From: Chryseobacterium sp. W4I1
GTDB taxonomy: Bacteria > Bacteroidota > Bacteroidia > Flavobacteriales > Weeksellaceae
Assembly: GCF_030816115.1 (NCBI RefSeq)
Contig: NZ_JAUSXQ010000001.1
Coordinates: 4,259,001 to 4,323,000 of the forward strand
Direction: 5' to 3'
Length of the DNA stretch: 64,000 bases
Position numbers and translations under genes: made by a program
The notes under the pieces: model-generated
The model's database searches: none
Seen by the model: only the letters and a program-made list of their open reading frames with translations
Told to the model about the DNA's origin: nothing
Shown here: one piece after another, positions 25,372-34,652 of the stretch
Position numbering within the stretch: the stretch's first letter is position 1
How the letters are laid out: each line of letters begins with the position of its first letter

Positions 25372-26310
25372 TTATCTGTTATAATAGGTAAAACGGTATT
25401 TCGTCTTTAAGATTTCCGGGTTCTTTATTACTTCTAAAAGGATATTTCCGTATTTGGGCAATCCTGTTTTTAGTGAAAGATCAAATGATTTATAAATCAG
25501 ATAAATCCTTTTTTTATATTCCGGAGAAATCCGGTTCAGAACAGCCCAGTCATTCATAGACCTCCACAAAAGAAACTGTCTCTGGTTATACTGCGGGGTA
25601 TATTTTATAATTTTTGTAATCCTGTTATCATCATGAATTCCTCTTATTGCAATGGCTTTATCTATAATTCCCGTTTTTAAATGACAGTGATAAGCAAGTC
25701 TGAGAATCAGTTCCGAATCCTGGTGAACACGCAGAGTTTCATTGAAACGGATATTATATTGTTTCAGAGAATTTCTTCTTATGGTAAGAGAATTTAAGTG
25801 AAATGAAGTACCGAAAGTTTTAGGTGTTAAACTTAAAAGTCCCCGGAAGACTTCTTCTCCCTCTGCGGGATAATTGACTGTACTCAGGGAGATTTCTTTA
25901 AATTTAGACTCAAATTCCTGTTTTCCTTTTTCTGTCAAGTATTCCGTACCTATCGCTCCGAAAATTCCTTCAACATTTGAATCGCTAAACAGCTTTTTCT
26001 CAGCATCAAAGCGGTTGGGAAGGTAATAGTCGTCTGCATCAAGAAATGCAATAAAATCACAAGTAGCATGGTCTATTCCCAGGTTTCTTGAAGCTCCTGC
26101 GCCCCGGTTCTCTCCATTGGGATGTTGGAATACTCTTACTTTGGAATTTTCAAATGCCAGTTTTTTGCAGATTTCCAAAGAATGATCGGTAGATTGGTCT
26201 TCAGCCAGGATAACCTCTTTAACTTCATCAAAATATGTAGCAGAATTAACGGCCTTTTCCAGAAACTCGGCAGCATTGTAGACGGGAATAATAACGGAAA
26301 TTTCAATCAT
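25372..26310 (-). CDS. GT2-family glycosyltransferase (tandem paralogue 4)
   Basis: The 312-residue enzyme has EISVIIPVYNAAEFLEKAVNSA, AEDQSTDHSL, GAGASRNLGIDHATCDFIAFLDADDYYLPNRF and RVHQDSELILRLAYHCHLKTG. It is the closest intact relative of the disrupted copy at 24433, whose start codon is two bases beyond its stop codon. It starts nine bases after the asnB stop, so it is probably co-transcribed with asnB. It should add one sugar to the lipid-linked surface glycan. Confidence 0.93.
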   Translation of the reverse strand: MIEISVIIPVYNAAEFLEKAVNSATYFDEVKEVILAEDQSTDHSLEICKKLAFENSKVRVFQHPNGENRGAGASRNLGIDHATCDFIAFLDADDYYLPNRFDAEKKLFSDSNVEGIFGAIGTEYLTEKGKQEFESKFKEISLSTVNYPAEGEEVFRGLLSLTPKTFGTSFHLNSLTIRRNSLKQYNIRFNETLRVHQDSELILRLAYHCHLKTGIIDKAIAIRGIHDDNRITKIIKYTPQYNQRQFLLWRSMNDWAVLNRISPEYKKRIYLIYKSFDLSLKTGLPKYGNILLEVIKNPEILKTKYRFTYYNR

Positions 26311-26319
26311 CGTAAATTT

Positions 26320-28116
26320 TTATAATACAGAGACGTTATTATCTGCCCAAAGTGCAAGTTGTAGCAAGTTCCAGTGTTTCTCATCTTTATTCAGAAAATT
26401 TTGAGAGGCCTTGAAATCAATAAAATCAAAAACTTTGTGGTGAGGGTTTTTTAAAAGATCATTGGAAAGAGTCATAAGATTCTCTTCTTTAAACCAGCTC
26501 TTTACACCTAAGCCAAAGCCCTGTTTATGACGTTTTCTGATCGTTTCTGTCCAATATGATCCCATAGCTTCACGAAGGATGATCTTGTCATTCTTCTCAT
26601 CCAGTTTAAGCTGATCCGGCAACTGAATACAGAATTCTGCAAAATCCAGATCAAGGAACGGTGTACGTACCTCCAATGAATTGGCCATAGCCATCCGGTC
26701 TGATTTTACCATCATATTGGCCGGAACATAATTTTCCAGATCCACTCTCATAATATCGTTCAGGGAATCAGGGTCAGGCGTAAAGCTGTAATCCTGCAGG
26801 TAATCAGCATTTATTCCCAGCTGATCACGTTCTTTTTTATTAAATGCATTTCTCACAGAATTAAGATGGAAGTCCATTATGGATGAATATTCCAGATTAT
26901 TCTGGGTGAGGAAAGAGGTTGGTCTTAATTTTTGGTACAATTGAAGTCCAAACTGAGCCACCCTATTTTTATAGCTGAAATGGTTTTTCAATTTATTTTC
27001 AACGGTATAAAAATGATATCCACCGAAAAGCTCGTCTCCTACATCTCCGGAAAGCACCACCGTGAGGTTTTGTTTGGCAGCTCTGCAGATCTCGTAATGA
27101 GGAATGAAGGAAGCATCGGCAAAAGGTTCATCAAAAAACGGGGAGATCTTCAGTAAAGAGGTCACAAGATCCTGTTTTTTTTCGTGAACTTCTATATGAT
27201 TGGTGTTGTATTTATCAGCAATTTCTTTGGCATATTTCAGCTCATTATCTTTATGGTCATACCCAAAACTGATGGTGGTCTGATGAGGAAGAAATTCGTC
27301 TACCAAAGCCACTACGGATGAAGAATCTAAACCTCCGCTCAGGAAACTTCCGACTTCCACATCGGCAATAAGCTGTTTTTTGACTGCATTTTTCAGCAGA
27401 TAAATAAATTCTTCTTTAGCATCGGACAGGCTTAATTTTCTGTCTTTTGCGGGAAGGCTATAGTATCTTGAAACTGTAATTTTTCCGTCTTTCCAGATCA
27501 GCTGGTGTGCAGGCGGCAGAGTGAAGATATTACTGTAAATGCTCTGTTGCGAGCTTACATATCCGTACTGAAGATAGTGTGAAAGGGCTGCAGAGCTTAC
27601 TTTGGGCTGAATTAATCCAGACGCAAGAATAGCTTTGATCTCTGATGCGAAGATAAATTCGTTGTTACTTCCTACAGCATAATAAAAGGGTTTTTCTCCA
27701 AACCGGTCTCTTGCACAGAAAAGTTGCTGCTTCTGATCATCCCAGATCGCAAAAGCAAACATCCCCGGAAGGTCATGGATAAGGTTTTCCTGCTTTCTCT
27801 GATACATAGCAAGAATAACCTCTGTATCTGAACCTCCGTGGAAAGGATATTCTCCATAATTTTTCTTAATGTCCAGATATCCATAAATTTCACCATTAAG
27901 GACGATACATTCGTTTTTGGTATTGGAGAACATGGGCTGCTTTCCATTTTCAGAAAGATCGATGATCGAAAGCCTGCGGTGACCGAGAGCTGCATGGTCA
28001 TAAAATTCATGATGCGATGAATCCGGGCCGCGGTGTATCATAGAATCCGTCATTCTTTGGATATGGTCCTGATAGTCTCTTGCATTATTGCTTATGATTC
28101 CTGCTATTCCGCACAT
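26320..28116 (-). CDS. asnB: Asparagine synthase (glutamine-hydrolysing)-type amidotransferase
   Basis: The 598-residue protein starts MCGIAGIIS, exposing the catalytic Cys2 of class II glutamine amidotransferases. The glutaminase domain (about 1-200) has RHRGPD-type RGPDSSHH, ALGHRRLSIIDLS and LNGEIYGY. The synthase domain has the PP-loop SGGLDSSSVVAL and SGDVGDELFGGY. It makes a free asparagine or, more likely in this glycan locus, amidates a sugar carboxylate to an uronamide or an amino-acid substituent. ugd in the same locus would supply uronic acid. Substrate is inference from context. Confidence 0.93.
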   Translation of the reverse strand: MCGIAGIISNNARDYQDHIQRMTDSMIHRGPDSSHHEFYDHAALGHRRLSIIDLSENGKQPMFSNTKNECIVLNGEIYGYLDIKKNYGEYPFHGGSDTEVILAMYQRKQENLIHDLPGMFAFAIWDDQKQQLFCARDRFGEKPFYYAVGSNNEFIFASEIKAILASGLIQPKVSSAALSHYLQYGYVSSQQSIYSNIFTLPPAHQLIWKDGKITVSRYYSLPAKDRKLSLSDAKEEFIYLLKNAVKKQLIADVEVGSFLSGGLDSSSVVALVDEFLPHQTTISFGYDHKDNELKYAKEIADKYNTNHIEVHEKKQDLVTSLLKISPFFDEPFADASFIPHYEICRAAKQNLTVVLSGDVGDELFGGYHFYTVENKLKNHFSYKNRVAQFGLQLYQKLRPTSFLTQNNLEYSSIMDFHLNSVRNAFNKKERDQLGINADYLQDYSFTPDPDSLNDIMRVDLENYVPANMMVKSDRMAMANSLEVRTPFLDLDFAEFCIQLPDQLKLDEKNDKIILREAMGSYWTETIRKRHKQGFGLGVKSWFKEENLMTLSNDLLKNPHHKVFDFIDFKASQNFLNKDEKHWNLLQLALWADNNVSVL

Positions 28117-28163
28117 AATATTGTATTTTTCATCATTAATTTTTCGTTTATGCCTGTGCTAAT

Positions 28164-29088
28164 TTACGACAGATTAAGAAAAGTAGTGCCTTTCTGCATT
28201 ACCTGATTTCTGAAACTGGTTAATTTCTTGCTGTCAGAAGAGATTTTCCTGTACTTTTCGGACAGCTTTTTATAATTGGTGATATTGCCGGTGATGAGGT
28301 TTTTTAGCATGCTCTGTTTCAATGCTTTTTTTTCAAGCTGCAAAGAATCGGGCAGGTTAGGATTCATGGCATTGATCTCGATACGAACATCTTCATACTT
28401 TGTGTAATCTATTTTATGGAGAAGCTGTACTCCATCATGAACGACCCGGCTTCCGGGAAACCAAAATCACTTTCATCTGGTGAAAATGAACCCGGTTTAC
28501 ATACTCATCATCTTCGCCGTAATGGAAAAAATAGGGATTGAAACCGCCTACCGTTTCTATTGTTTTTCTTGGTAAAAGCCAATGGGCTGCATTCACAAAA
28601 TTAATTTCATACCAGGGTTTCAAAGTCTGAAAATAAAGGTCTGAGATCATCCTGGTCTTTTCATAATTTTTAGCAATATACTGGTCTAAAAAGATGTCAA
28701 GGTATTGCTCTGTACCATCGATATGGATTGGACTTATAATTCCTATTTCCTGCTGATTGGGATGGCTGTCGTAAGCTTCAAGCATTTTTGCCATACTGTC
28801 TTCGTAGAGCCATGCATCCTGATTCATGAGGTAAAAGAAATCAGCACCGTTTTTGTAAGCTTTTTCAATTCCGATGTTATTTGCTTTTCCAAAACCCAGA
28901 TTGGTCTGCGACTGGGTGAAATCTACTTCGGGGAAATTATTTTTTATATAGTCCTGGGTGCCGTCCACAGAACCATTGTCTATCACAAAGCATTTTACAG
29001 GAACAGAAGATTTTCTTAAACTTGTAAAGCAACGTTCTGCCCATTTCATGGCGTTGTAGGTAACGATTATGATGTGGATCTCGGCCAT
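28164..29088 (-). pseudogene. GT2-family glycosyltransferase disrupted by a 1-base insertion
   Basis: From ATG 29088 the frame gives a WbbL-like GT2 start (HIIIVTYNAMKWAERCF, DNGSVDGTQDYIKN, YLMNQDAWL) and stops at 28435 after residue 217. The reading continues one frame over (SRVVHDGVQLLHK, then the 67-residue tail ending FLNLS at 28164) and matches the intact paralogue at 32010 around its SKVVHDAVQSFHKK. The span is 925 bases, one over 308 codons. One of the two A of coding-strand CGGAAGC (28451-28452) is the excess base, inside the inverted repeat CCCGG-AAG-CCGGG. Confidence 0.85.
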
Positions 29089-29089
29089 T

Positions 29090-30217
29090 CTATTTAAATT
29101 TAATTTTATCTCTCAGTTTCATGAGTGGTGATTCATAATATTTATAAATCAAAATTGATAAAAATATAGATCCACCCCAGTAAATAATATTCTTTAATAA
29201 AACGATAACTAATTCATTACTTTCAAAGAAATTTTGAAATATGTTCTCTAGAAACATTTTCCTAATTAATGAATTATGACTTAAATATAATGAATAGGAA
29301 ATTAAACTGATGGTTGTAATGATTTTAGTGAAATGAGTGTGTTTTTTAATTTTATATTCACTTAATAAAGGAAGGAGTAATAATATTCCAATACATAATA
29401 TAGGATAAAAATAATTAGTAAAAAACCAACGTTCGGTATAAACAAATTTCAATGAAATAAGTTTAATAATTATAGTGATGAGTAATCCTAATACAAAGGC
29501 GATTTTTTTATATTTTTTCCAGATATTTTGAAAATAGAAACTTATATATGCGCCAAATACACCGTACATTATGCTGTCCATTCTCATAATAACAATTCTA
29601 TCATAATCTCCCATTTCCAATAATATGGGATTTGAGTTTAATATAATTCGTAATAAAATAGAAAATAAAATAATTGTTACAGAGATTATTAAAATGGATG
29701 TTTTGACACTTGTTTTTAATAATTTGATGATTAGGAATAAACAGATAGGAATGATTATATAGAACCATTCTTCTACGCTTAAACTCCATGCTTCACCAAA
29801 AAAACCTGGTGATCCTTTGACGAGATTCTGAGAGAAAATAAGATATTGTGGGACAACTTTTAATGGAAATCCTTTAGTGAAAAAATAATTCAAAATTGTA
29901 AGCAGCACTAAGAATAGATAAAAATTAGGTAAAGTTCGAGCCCATCTTCTAACCCAAAAGTTAACTAATTCTTTATAATTGAAACCAAATTTTTCGGCAG
30001 TTTTAATTAATACATTTCCAATTAAAAAACCACTTAATACAAAAAATATACAAACACCATCAATATTAATGTAGTGATAAAAGTTACTAATATATGATGG
30101 AACCAATGTTGAGCTATGTACTAAAAGAACTATTAAAATTGCCAATGCACGTAGAAGGTCTAGCCCAAATATTCTGTGATGATCAAAGTCAAGTTTTAAA
30201 ATTTTTTTTATTTGCAT
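29090..30217 (-). CDS. Acyltransferase 3 family membrane protein
   Basis: The 375-residue protein has about ten membrane segments and OafA-type motifs: GLDLLRALAILIVLLVHSS with the conserved His, FFVLSGFLIGNVL, RWARTLPNFYLF and GEAWSLSVEEWFYIIIPI. It has no SGNH domain. It likely O-acetylates a sugar of the exported glycan. The gene is visibly more AT-rich than its neighbours and is bracketed by two paralogous GT2 genes, suggesting acquisition as part of a cassette. The stop lies just outside the start of the disrupted GT2. Confidence 0.92.
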   Translation of the reverse strand: MQIKKILKLDFDHHRIFGLDLLRALAILIVLLVHSSTLVPSYISNFYHYINIDGVCIFFVLSGFLIGNVLIKTAEKFGFNYKELVNFWVRRWARTLPNFYLFLVLLTILNYFFTKGFPLKVVPQYLIFSQNLVKGSPGFFGEAWSLSVEEWFYIIIPICLFLIIKLLKTSVKTSILIISVTIILFSILLRIILNSNPILLEMGDYDRIVIMRMDSIMYGVFGAYISFYFQNIWKKYKKIAFVLGLLITIIIKLISLKFVYTERWFFTNYFYPILCIGILLLLPLLSEYKIKKHTHFTKIITTISLISYSLYLSHNSLIRKMFLENIFQNFFESNELVIVLLKNIIYWGGSIFLSILIYKYYESPLMKLRDKIKFK

Positions 30218-30237
30218 TTTTTATAAAAAAATAATGA

Positions 30238-31200
30238 TTAATCTATAAATATCTTCTTAAAAGTATCCATCACAGGATGCGGCAGAAATTTTTGGAATAA
30301 TTCTTCTGCAGAGATACTAAGGTCTGCATCCAGAATAATATCCCTGAGTTCCTTATGATCGCGGTAATAATAAGCTTTATCCTCAAGATGGCTGATATGT
30401 GCTTTTTCAGGAGGATTAGCAAAAGCAATCACCGGCTTTCCTTTAATAGCAAATTCAGCCACAGTAATCCCAAAAGTTTCCCCTCTTTCACGGGCGTGAA
30501 GAAGTGCACTGCAGGTATTAATGAATTTTTGTTTCATGATGATATCAGAACTCGGCGGTAGGAAAATAATATTGGGAAGAGCTGATTTCCACCATTTTTT
30601 CTTTACAAATGAGTCTACTCCCATAAAAATAAAATAGATGTCTTTGTATTTTGATGCTATCTTTTCAATGGTCTGTTGCGCAAAAATAATATTAAAGCTT
30701 GCATGACCTCCATAATATCCGAATACTTTTGCATTGACAGGAATATTCAATTCTTTTCTGAGATCCTGATCTGTACCGTTCTCAAAATTTACCATGTGAG
30801 GAACAAAAGGATATTTTGAGCCTGTCATTTCCTGGCTCAGCCATTGGGAAACATAAGCGTAGACATCTCCATGGGGCTCAAAATGTTTAAAAACGCTGTG
30901 GATCACAGTTTTGCATTCTTTCGTCTCTATGTTATCAATATCTCCGTTTTTGATGGCGTAAAAAAGATCTATATTATTTTGGTTGATGAGTTGATCTACC
31001 TCTTTAAAATCAGAATAGCCAAATACTTTAAAGCGTTTGGAAAATTTTTCGATGCCTAATTCATGATTGGTAGGCAGATTTTTATTATATACAATCAATG
31101 ACTCATTTCCCAGATATCTTTCATTGAAATCTGCATAATCATATAATGCGATGGAAGTCCCTCTGTAATTGAGTTCGTTCTCGTGGAAAAGAATTTTCAT
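30238..31200 (-). CDS. GT-B glycosyltransferase (group 1-like)
   Basis: I choose the ATG at 31200 (MKILFHENELNYRG); an ATG nine bases upstream at 31209 is also possible. The roughly 320-residue protein has a weak GT-B layout: the N-terminal strand KILFHE with RGTSIALYDYADF, a central GYYGGHASFNIIFAQQTIEKI, and a C-terminal ARERGETFGITVAEFAIKGKPVIAF block resembling the GT4 E-x7-E region (ETFGITVAE). It lies in a minus-strand run with a GT2-like gene upstream and acyltransferase 3 downstream. Donor and acceptor are unknown. Confidence 0.82.
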   Translation of the reverse strand: MKILFHENELNYRGTSIALYDYADFNERYLGNESLIVYNKNLPTNHELGIEKFSKRFKVFGYSDFKEVDQLINQNNIDLFYAIKNGDIDNIETKECKTVIHSVFKHFEPHGDVYAYVSQWLSQEMTGSKYPFVPHMVNFENGTDQDLRKELNIPVNAKVFGYYGGHASFNIIFAQQTIEKIASKYKDIYFIFMGVDSFVKKKWWKSALPNIIFLPPSSDIIMKQKFINTCSALLHARERGETFGITVAEFAIKGKPVIAFANPPEKAHISHLEDKAYYYRDHKELRDIILDADLSISAEELFQKFLPHPVMDTFKKIFID

Positions 31201-31210
31201 TCCGTACAAT

Positions 31211-32000
31211 TTATTTAAATTTATTTTTCAATCTGCCGAGTATTTTCTGAATGATATTTTTCTTCGGATACTTGGTAAGATCATTGTGTTTGAAAAGTCC
31301 TTCGCCCTGTGCAATTTTGAAATCCTGCTTTACCCACCAGGCGGCAATATTTCTTTCAAGCGATGCCGTTTCCCCTGAAAAAGGAAGGATGGTATTCAGC
31401 AAAAAATTTTGTCGGACGAGGTAAGGATTATTTGTCCAGTTGGCCCAGCGGGAAGTCGTTATGAAGAATTCGTCCTGCGTCTGTATTTTATCCGGGAATT
31501 CTTTTGCAGGATCAAGCCAGTGGAGGGATTCCAGAAGATGGGGCGAAGTACATTCGTGCCAGTCGTCATAGTAATCCAGCTCATTACCTTTATGTCTGAT
31601 CGAGATCAAAGGATATCCCGGATTTCTCCTGCTTCGGTATCGTACTACATCAAATCCCTGATCAAGAAATGTCAGGCCTTTTTTTAGCTGTGAAAGGGTT
31701 GTTTGCTGATCTTCAATAAGCTGCCAGTCGTGCTCCAGAAAAAGAATGTTTTCATAAGCTGCATGTTCAGCTAGTAATTTCATGCCTTTTCCAATGCCTA
31801 TATTTTCAGTTAATCCAATATATCTGACGCCATACTTTTCAGCTGTTTTTTTATCCTGCTCACTTATTTCCTGAAAAAGAATGACTATATCATCGGTCAT
31901 TTCAAGAAGACCGTATTTTTTGTAGGATTTCAGAGTGTTTTTCAAGGTTTCTCCGGGTTTTCCAAGAGAGAATACAGATGCTTACCGGTAATTTTTCCAT
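31211..32000 (-). pseudogene. GT2-like glycosyltransferase disrupted by a 1-base insertion near its start
   Basis: From ATG 32000 the frame reads MEKLPVSICILSWK, a GT2-type first strand, then runs out of frame. The next frame continues KPGETLKNTLKSYKKYGLLE and on through LFLEHDWQLI to 31211. Removing one A from the coding-strand AAAA run (31958-31961) joins them into about 262 residues. The total of 790 bases is one over 263 codons. Without repair, translation would need a TTG at 31945 and the product would lack the nucleotide-binding strand. Conserved features of the body are the LFLEHDW acidic motif and DEFFITTSRWANWT. Confidence 0.8.
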
Positions 32001-32009
32001 AGAAATAGA

Positions 32010-32960
32010 TTAAAGATTGAGGAAAGGATGCCTGCCTGTCATTGATGTTTTTCTTGCCGCTTCAATCTCTTTGAATTTTTTTGAGAAATATCTGTATTGG
32101 TCCAGATAAAATTTAGATTCATTGATATTTCCTTTTGCGCTTAATTTTAAAATATAAGAGAGAATGGCAGTTCTTTCTCTTTTGACATTATAATCATAGT
32201 TGGGATCGAGATATTTCGTTTCCCGCTGCATCCTCATAGAAAGTCTGGTGTTTGCCAGCAATTCTGCTTTATCCTGCGGCTGCTTTTTGTGGAAAGACTG
32301 TACGGCATCATGCACAACTTTGCTTTTTGTGCATACCATAATTTTTAATCCGAAATAGGTAAGCCTGTTGACATATTCATAATCTTCGGCACCGTAAAAA
32401 AAGTAAGGATTGAATCCACCTATTTTTTCAATGACATTTTTTGGGATGAACCAATGGGCAGCATTCACAAAGCTTATTTCATAAAATGACTTTGCCTCAC
32501 CAAAATAAACATCGGAAAACATTCTGTTGTTTCTTACATCTTTAGCCAGATAATTCTCAAAATGAATATCAAATTTTTTCTCACTGCCATCCAAATGCAT
32601 TGGGCTTAAGATCCCGATTTTGCTTTTATCCGGAACGCTGTTGTACACATCCAGCATTTGCTGAAAACTGTCCGGAAAGATCCACGCATCCTGATTCATC
32701 AGATAGAAAAAATCTGCACCTTCTTTATAGGCTTTTTCTATTCCTAAATTATTTGCTTTTCCAAAACCTAAATTTTCGGGAGACTGGATAAGATCAATTT
32801 CAGGGAAGTGATTTTTAATATATTCCTGAGTTCCGTCTACAGATCCGTTATCGATAACAATGCATTTTACAGCAACAGAAGACTGTCTTAAGCTGGTAAA
32901 ACATCTTTCTGCCCATTTCATGGCGTTATATGTGACTATAATTATATGAATATTAACCAT
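32010..32960 (-). CDS. GT2-family glycosyltransferase (WbbL/rhamnosyltransferase-like)
   Basis: The 316-residue protein begins HIIIVTYNAMKWAERCF, followed by DNGSVDGTQEYIKN, GFGKANNLGIEKAY and YLMNQDAWI with the acidic metal-binding site, then GAEDYEYVNRLTYFG. It is the intact paralogue of the disrupted gene at 28164; their first 100 residues are mostly the same. WbbL-type enzymes often add rhamnose or another 6-deoxyhexose, but no rmlC/rmlD is seen here, so the donor is open. The next gene begins six bases upstream. Confidence 0.92.
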   Translation of the reverse strand: MVNIHIIIVTYNAMKWAERCFTSLRQSSVAVKCIVIDNGSVDGTQEYIKNHFPEIDLIQSPENLGFGKANNLGIEKAYKEGADFFYLMNQDAWIFPDSFQQMLDVYNSVPDKSKIGILSPMHLDGSEKKFDIHFENYLAKDVRNNRMFSDVYFGEAKSFYEISFVNAAHWFIPKNVIEKIGGFNPYFFYGAEDYEYVNRLTYFGLKIMVCTKSKVVHDAVQSFHKKQPQDKAELLANTRLSMRMQRETKYLDPNYDYNVKRERTAILSYILKLSAKGNINESKFYLDQYRYFSKKFKEIEAARKTSMTGRHPFLNL

Positions 32961-32966
32961 TTAATC

Positions 32967-33635
32967 CTAAATATACTTTTGAGTTAAAGTTTCCAGATAA
33001 TCTTCCGGCTGTATTCCGGAGAAATAGGTTTCTATATCTTTATCAAAATCCACTTTGTAAAAATCGCCTTCATCCGTTTCACAAAAGCGCGCTTTTTTAC
33101 CAGTCTTTTTCTCTATGGCACTGATGATCTGTTTCAGATCGTAGTAATACGGAAAAGCGAGGTTGATGGTTTTATTTTCAAGATCTAGGCAGTGGGAGCC
33201 GAGAAATTTAGAGATATCTTCAATGTCCAAAAGCAGCCTTCTGGCCTTTAAATGGAGTGTAAATTCATTGTCATTATTGATCTGGGAAGTCAGGAAATTG
33301 AAAAGGGTATTCGGATTTCCGCCTTTACCTACGATATTGCCTATTCTCAGAATAAGAAAATGCTCGGAAGAGGTATTGATATGCTCTTCAATTGCTTTTT
33401 TATGCAGGACGTAAGGGCTGTCCTGTTTAGACTGATCGTGAATGCTTAAGGTAGAAAAATAGATGAGTTTTTTTTCCTTGTTTTCTTCAATAGTGATTTT
33501 CAGAAGAGAAAATTCTCTTTCAAATTCTGAAGTTCTCGTTTCCAGTGAATTGGAGACTCCTGAAGCAAAGAAGACCATATTGTCTGTGTCATAAGATTTT
33601 ACAGCGTTGGCTATAATACCGTTTCCAATAATCAT
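32967..33635 (-). CDS. NAD-dependent epimerase/dehydratase-like protein (short)
   Basis: The 222-residue product opens MIIGNGIIANAV, a compact Rossmann GxGxxA motif, and contains STLSIHDQSKQDSPYVLHK. The latter holds the Ser and Tyr-x3-Lys (YVLHK) arrangement of extended SDRs, followed by LILRIGNIVGKGGNPN. It is clearly shorter than typical 300-residue sugar epimerases, lacking much of the region between the cofactor loop and the catalytic site. It could reduce or epimerise a nucleotide sugar of the glycan. Whether it is fully active is uncertain. Confidence 0.75.
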   Translation of the reverse strand: MIIGNGIIANAVKSYDTDNMVFFASGVSNSLETRTSEFEREFSLLKITIEENKEKKLIYFSTLSIHDQSKQDSPYVLHKKAIEEHINTSSEHFLILRIGNIVGKGGNPNTLFNFLTSQINNDNEFTLHLKARRLLLDIEDISKFLGSHCLDLENKTINLAFPYYYDLKQIISAIEKKTGKKARFCETDEGDFYKVDFDKDIETYFSGIQPEDYLETLTQKYI

Positions 33636-33711
33636 GTGCTTAGTGTTTTCATTTATTGTGTCTTATAAAGCTGCTGCATCTCGAGGATGTTTAAAAATCA
33701 GCAGTTTTTAT

Positions 33712-34638
33712 TTATTTCAGGTAATCAAATATATGAAAATAGTATTTCATTTTAATTTGATTGACAAGACGATCCAAAAGAGGGAGCTTTTTAAGATAGT
33801 CCTGGTATTGTTGATGGCAATATTTTTTATAACCTGCCTCGAGGTTTTTATTCAAATTCAGCCCGGAGACAGCCTTCTTTACAAAAGGATATCTTTGAAA
33901 TACTTTGAAAAGTTCATCCCGGGTTAGCGTTTTTGTTTCTGAAGGGTTAAATTCAGAAAAGGCTTTGTATCCTATATTCTGTTTAGGGTGGATCCGGTAG
34001 CCTCCCAATATGGTTTTCTCAATCCATAATGCATTTTGGTCTGCAGCAAGAAGGAGAAGTTCATAATCATGGATGATTACCTTATTCACTCTTTTTAAAG
34101 GGAGATTCTTTTTTAGAAATGCATTCCGGACAGCCATGCTCATTCCAGGAAATACATTTCCCTGGTATAAAAGGCGGTTGATAATATCTCCTGGTTTTGT
34201 AAAGTTATCGGGATTAAAAGATTCCATTTGCCAGTAAACCATATCTTCAGAGCTTTTTAAAGACTCTCCAAAAAGCCGGATATTGTGACATATTACATTG
34301 ATATTTTGATGGTTCTTAAAAATGTCAGTAATGGTCTGCGTTTTATTTTCATACCAGCAGTCGTCCTGATCACATAACAGTACAATATCACCCGAACAAA
34401 GGCTCATCGCTTTTTCAAAATTACCAACATATCCCAGATTTTCAGGGTTCTGATATACTTTAATCATCTCCGGATAACGTATAGCATAATCGGAAAGAAT
34501 TTTTATAGTGCCATCCGTGGAGCCGTCATCACAAATAACGATCTCAGATACCGGCAAAGTCTGGCTCAGAATACTGTCCAGCTGTTCGGCTATATAAGTT
34601 TCACCGTTATAGGTACAAAGTGCTACGGATGAGGTCAT
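33712..34638 (-). CDS. GT2-family glycosyltransferase
   Basis: The 308-residue enzyme starts SSVALCTYNGETYIAEQLDSIL, with ICDDGSTDGTIKIL and LLCDQDDCWYENK as nucleotide- and metal-binding motifs. This subgroup (CDQDD-W) is common among rhamnan/O-antigen GT2 enzymes such as the RgpB type. It follows GT2 genes at 34653 and 35492 on the same strand, 14 bases after the next upstream gene, forming a run of consecutive glycosyl transfer steps. The acceptor is unknown. Confidence 0.92.
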   Translation of the reverse strand: MTSSVALCTYNGETYIAEQLDSILSQTLPVSEIVICDDGSTDGTIKILSDYAIRYPEMIKVYQNPENLGYVGNFEKAMSLCSGDIVLLCDQDDCWYENKTQTITDIFKNHQNINVICHNIRLFGESLKSSEDMVYWQMESFNPDNFTKPGDIINRLLYQGNVFPGMSMAVRNAFLKKNLPLKRVNKVIIHDYELLLLAADQNALWIEKTILGGYRIHPKQNIGYKAFSEFNPSETKTLTRDELFKVFQRYPFVKKAVSGLNLNKNLEAGYKKYCHQQYQDYLKKLPLLDRLVNQIKMKYYFHIFDYLK

Positions 34639-34652
34639 AGGGTAATGATTTC

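Noticed and set aside
22273..26310. CRISPR array or dispersed short repeats in the repeated stretch
   Set aside because: The repetition is due to paralogous coding sequences, not to short repeats with unique spacers.
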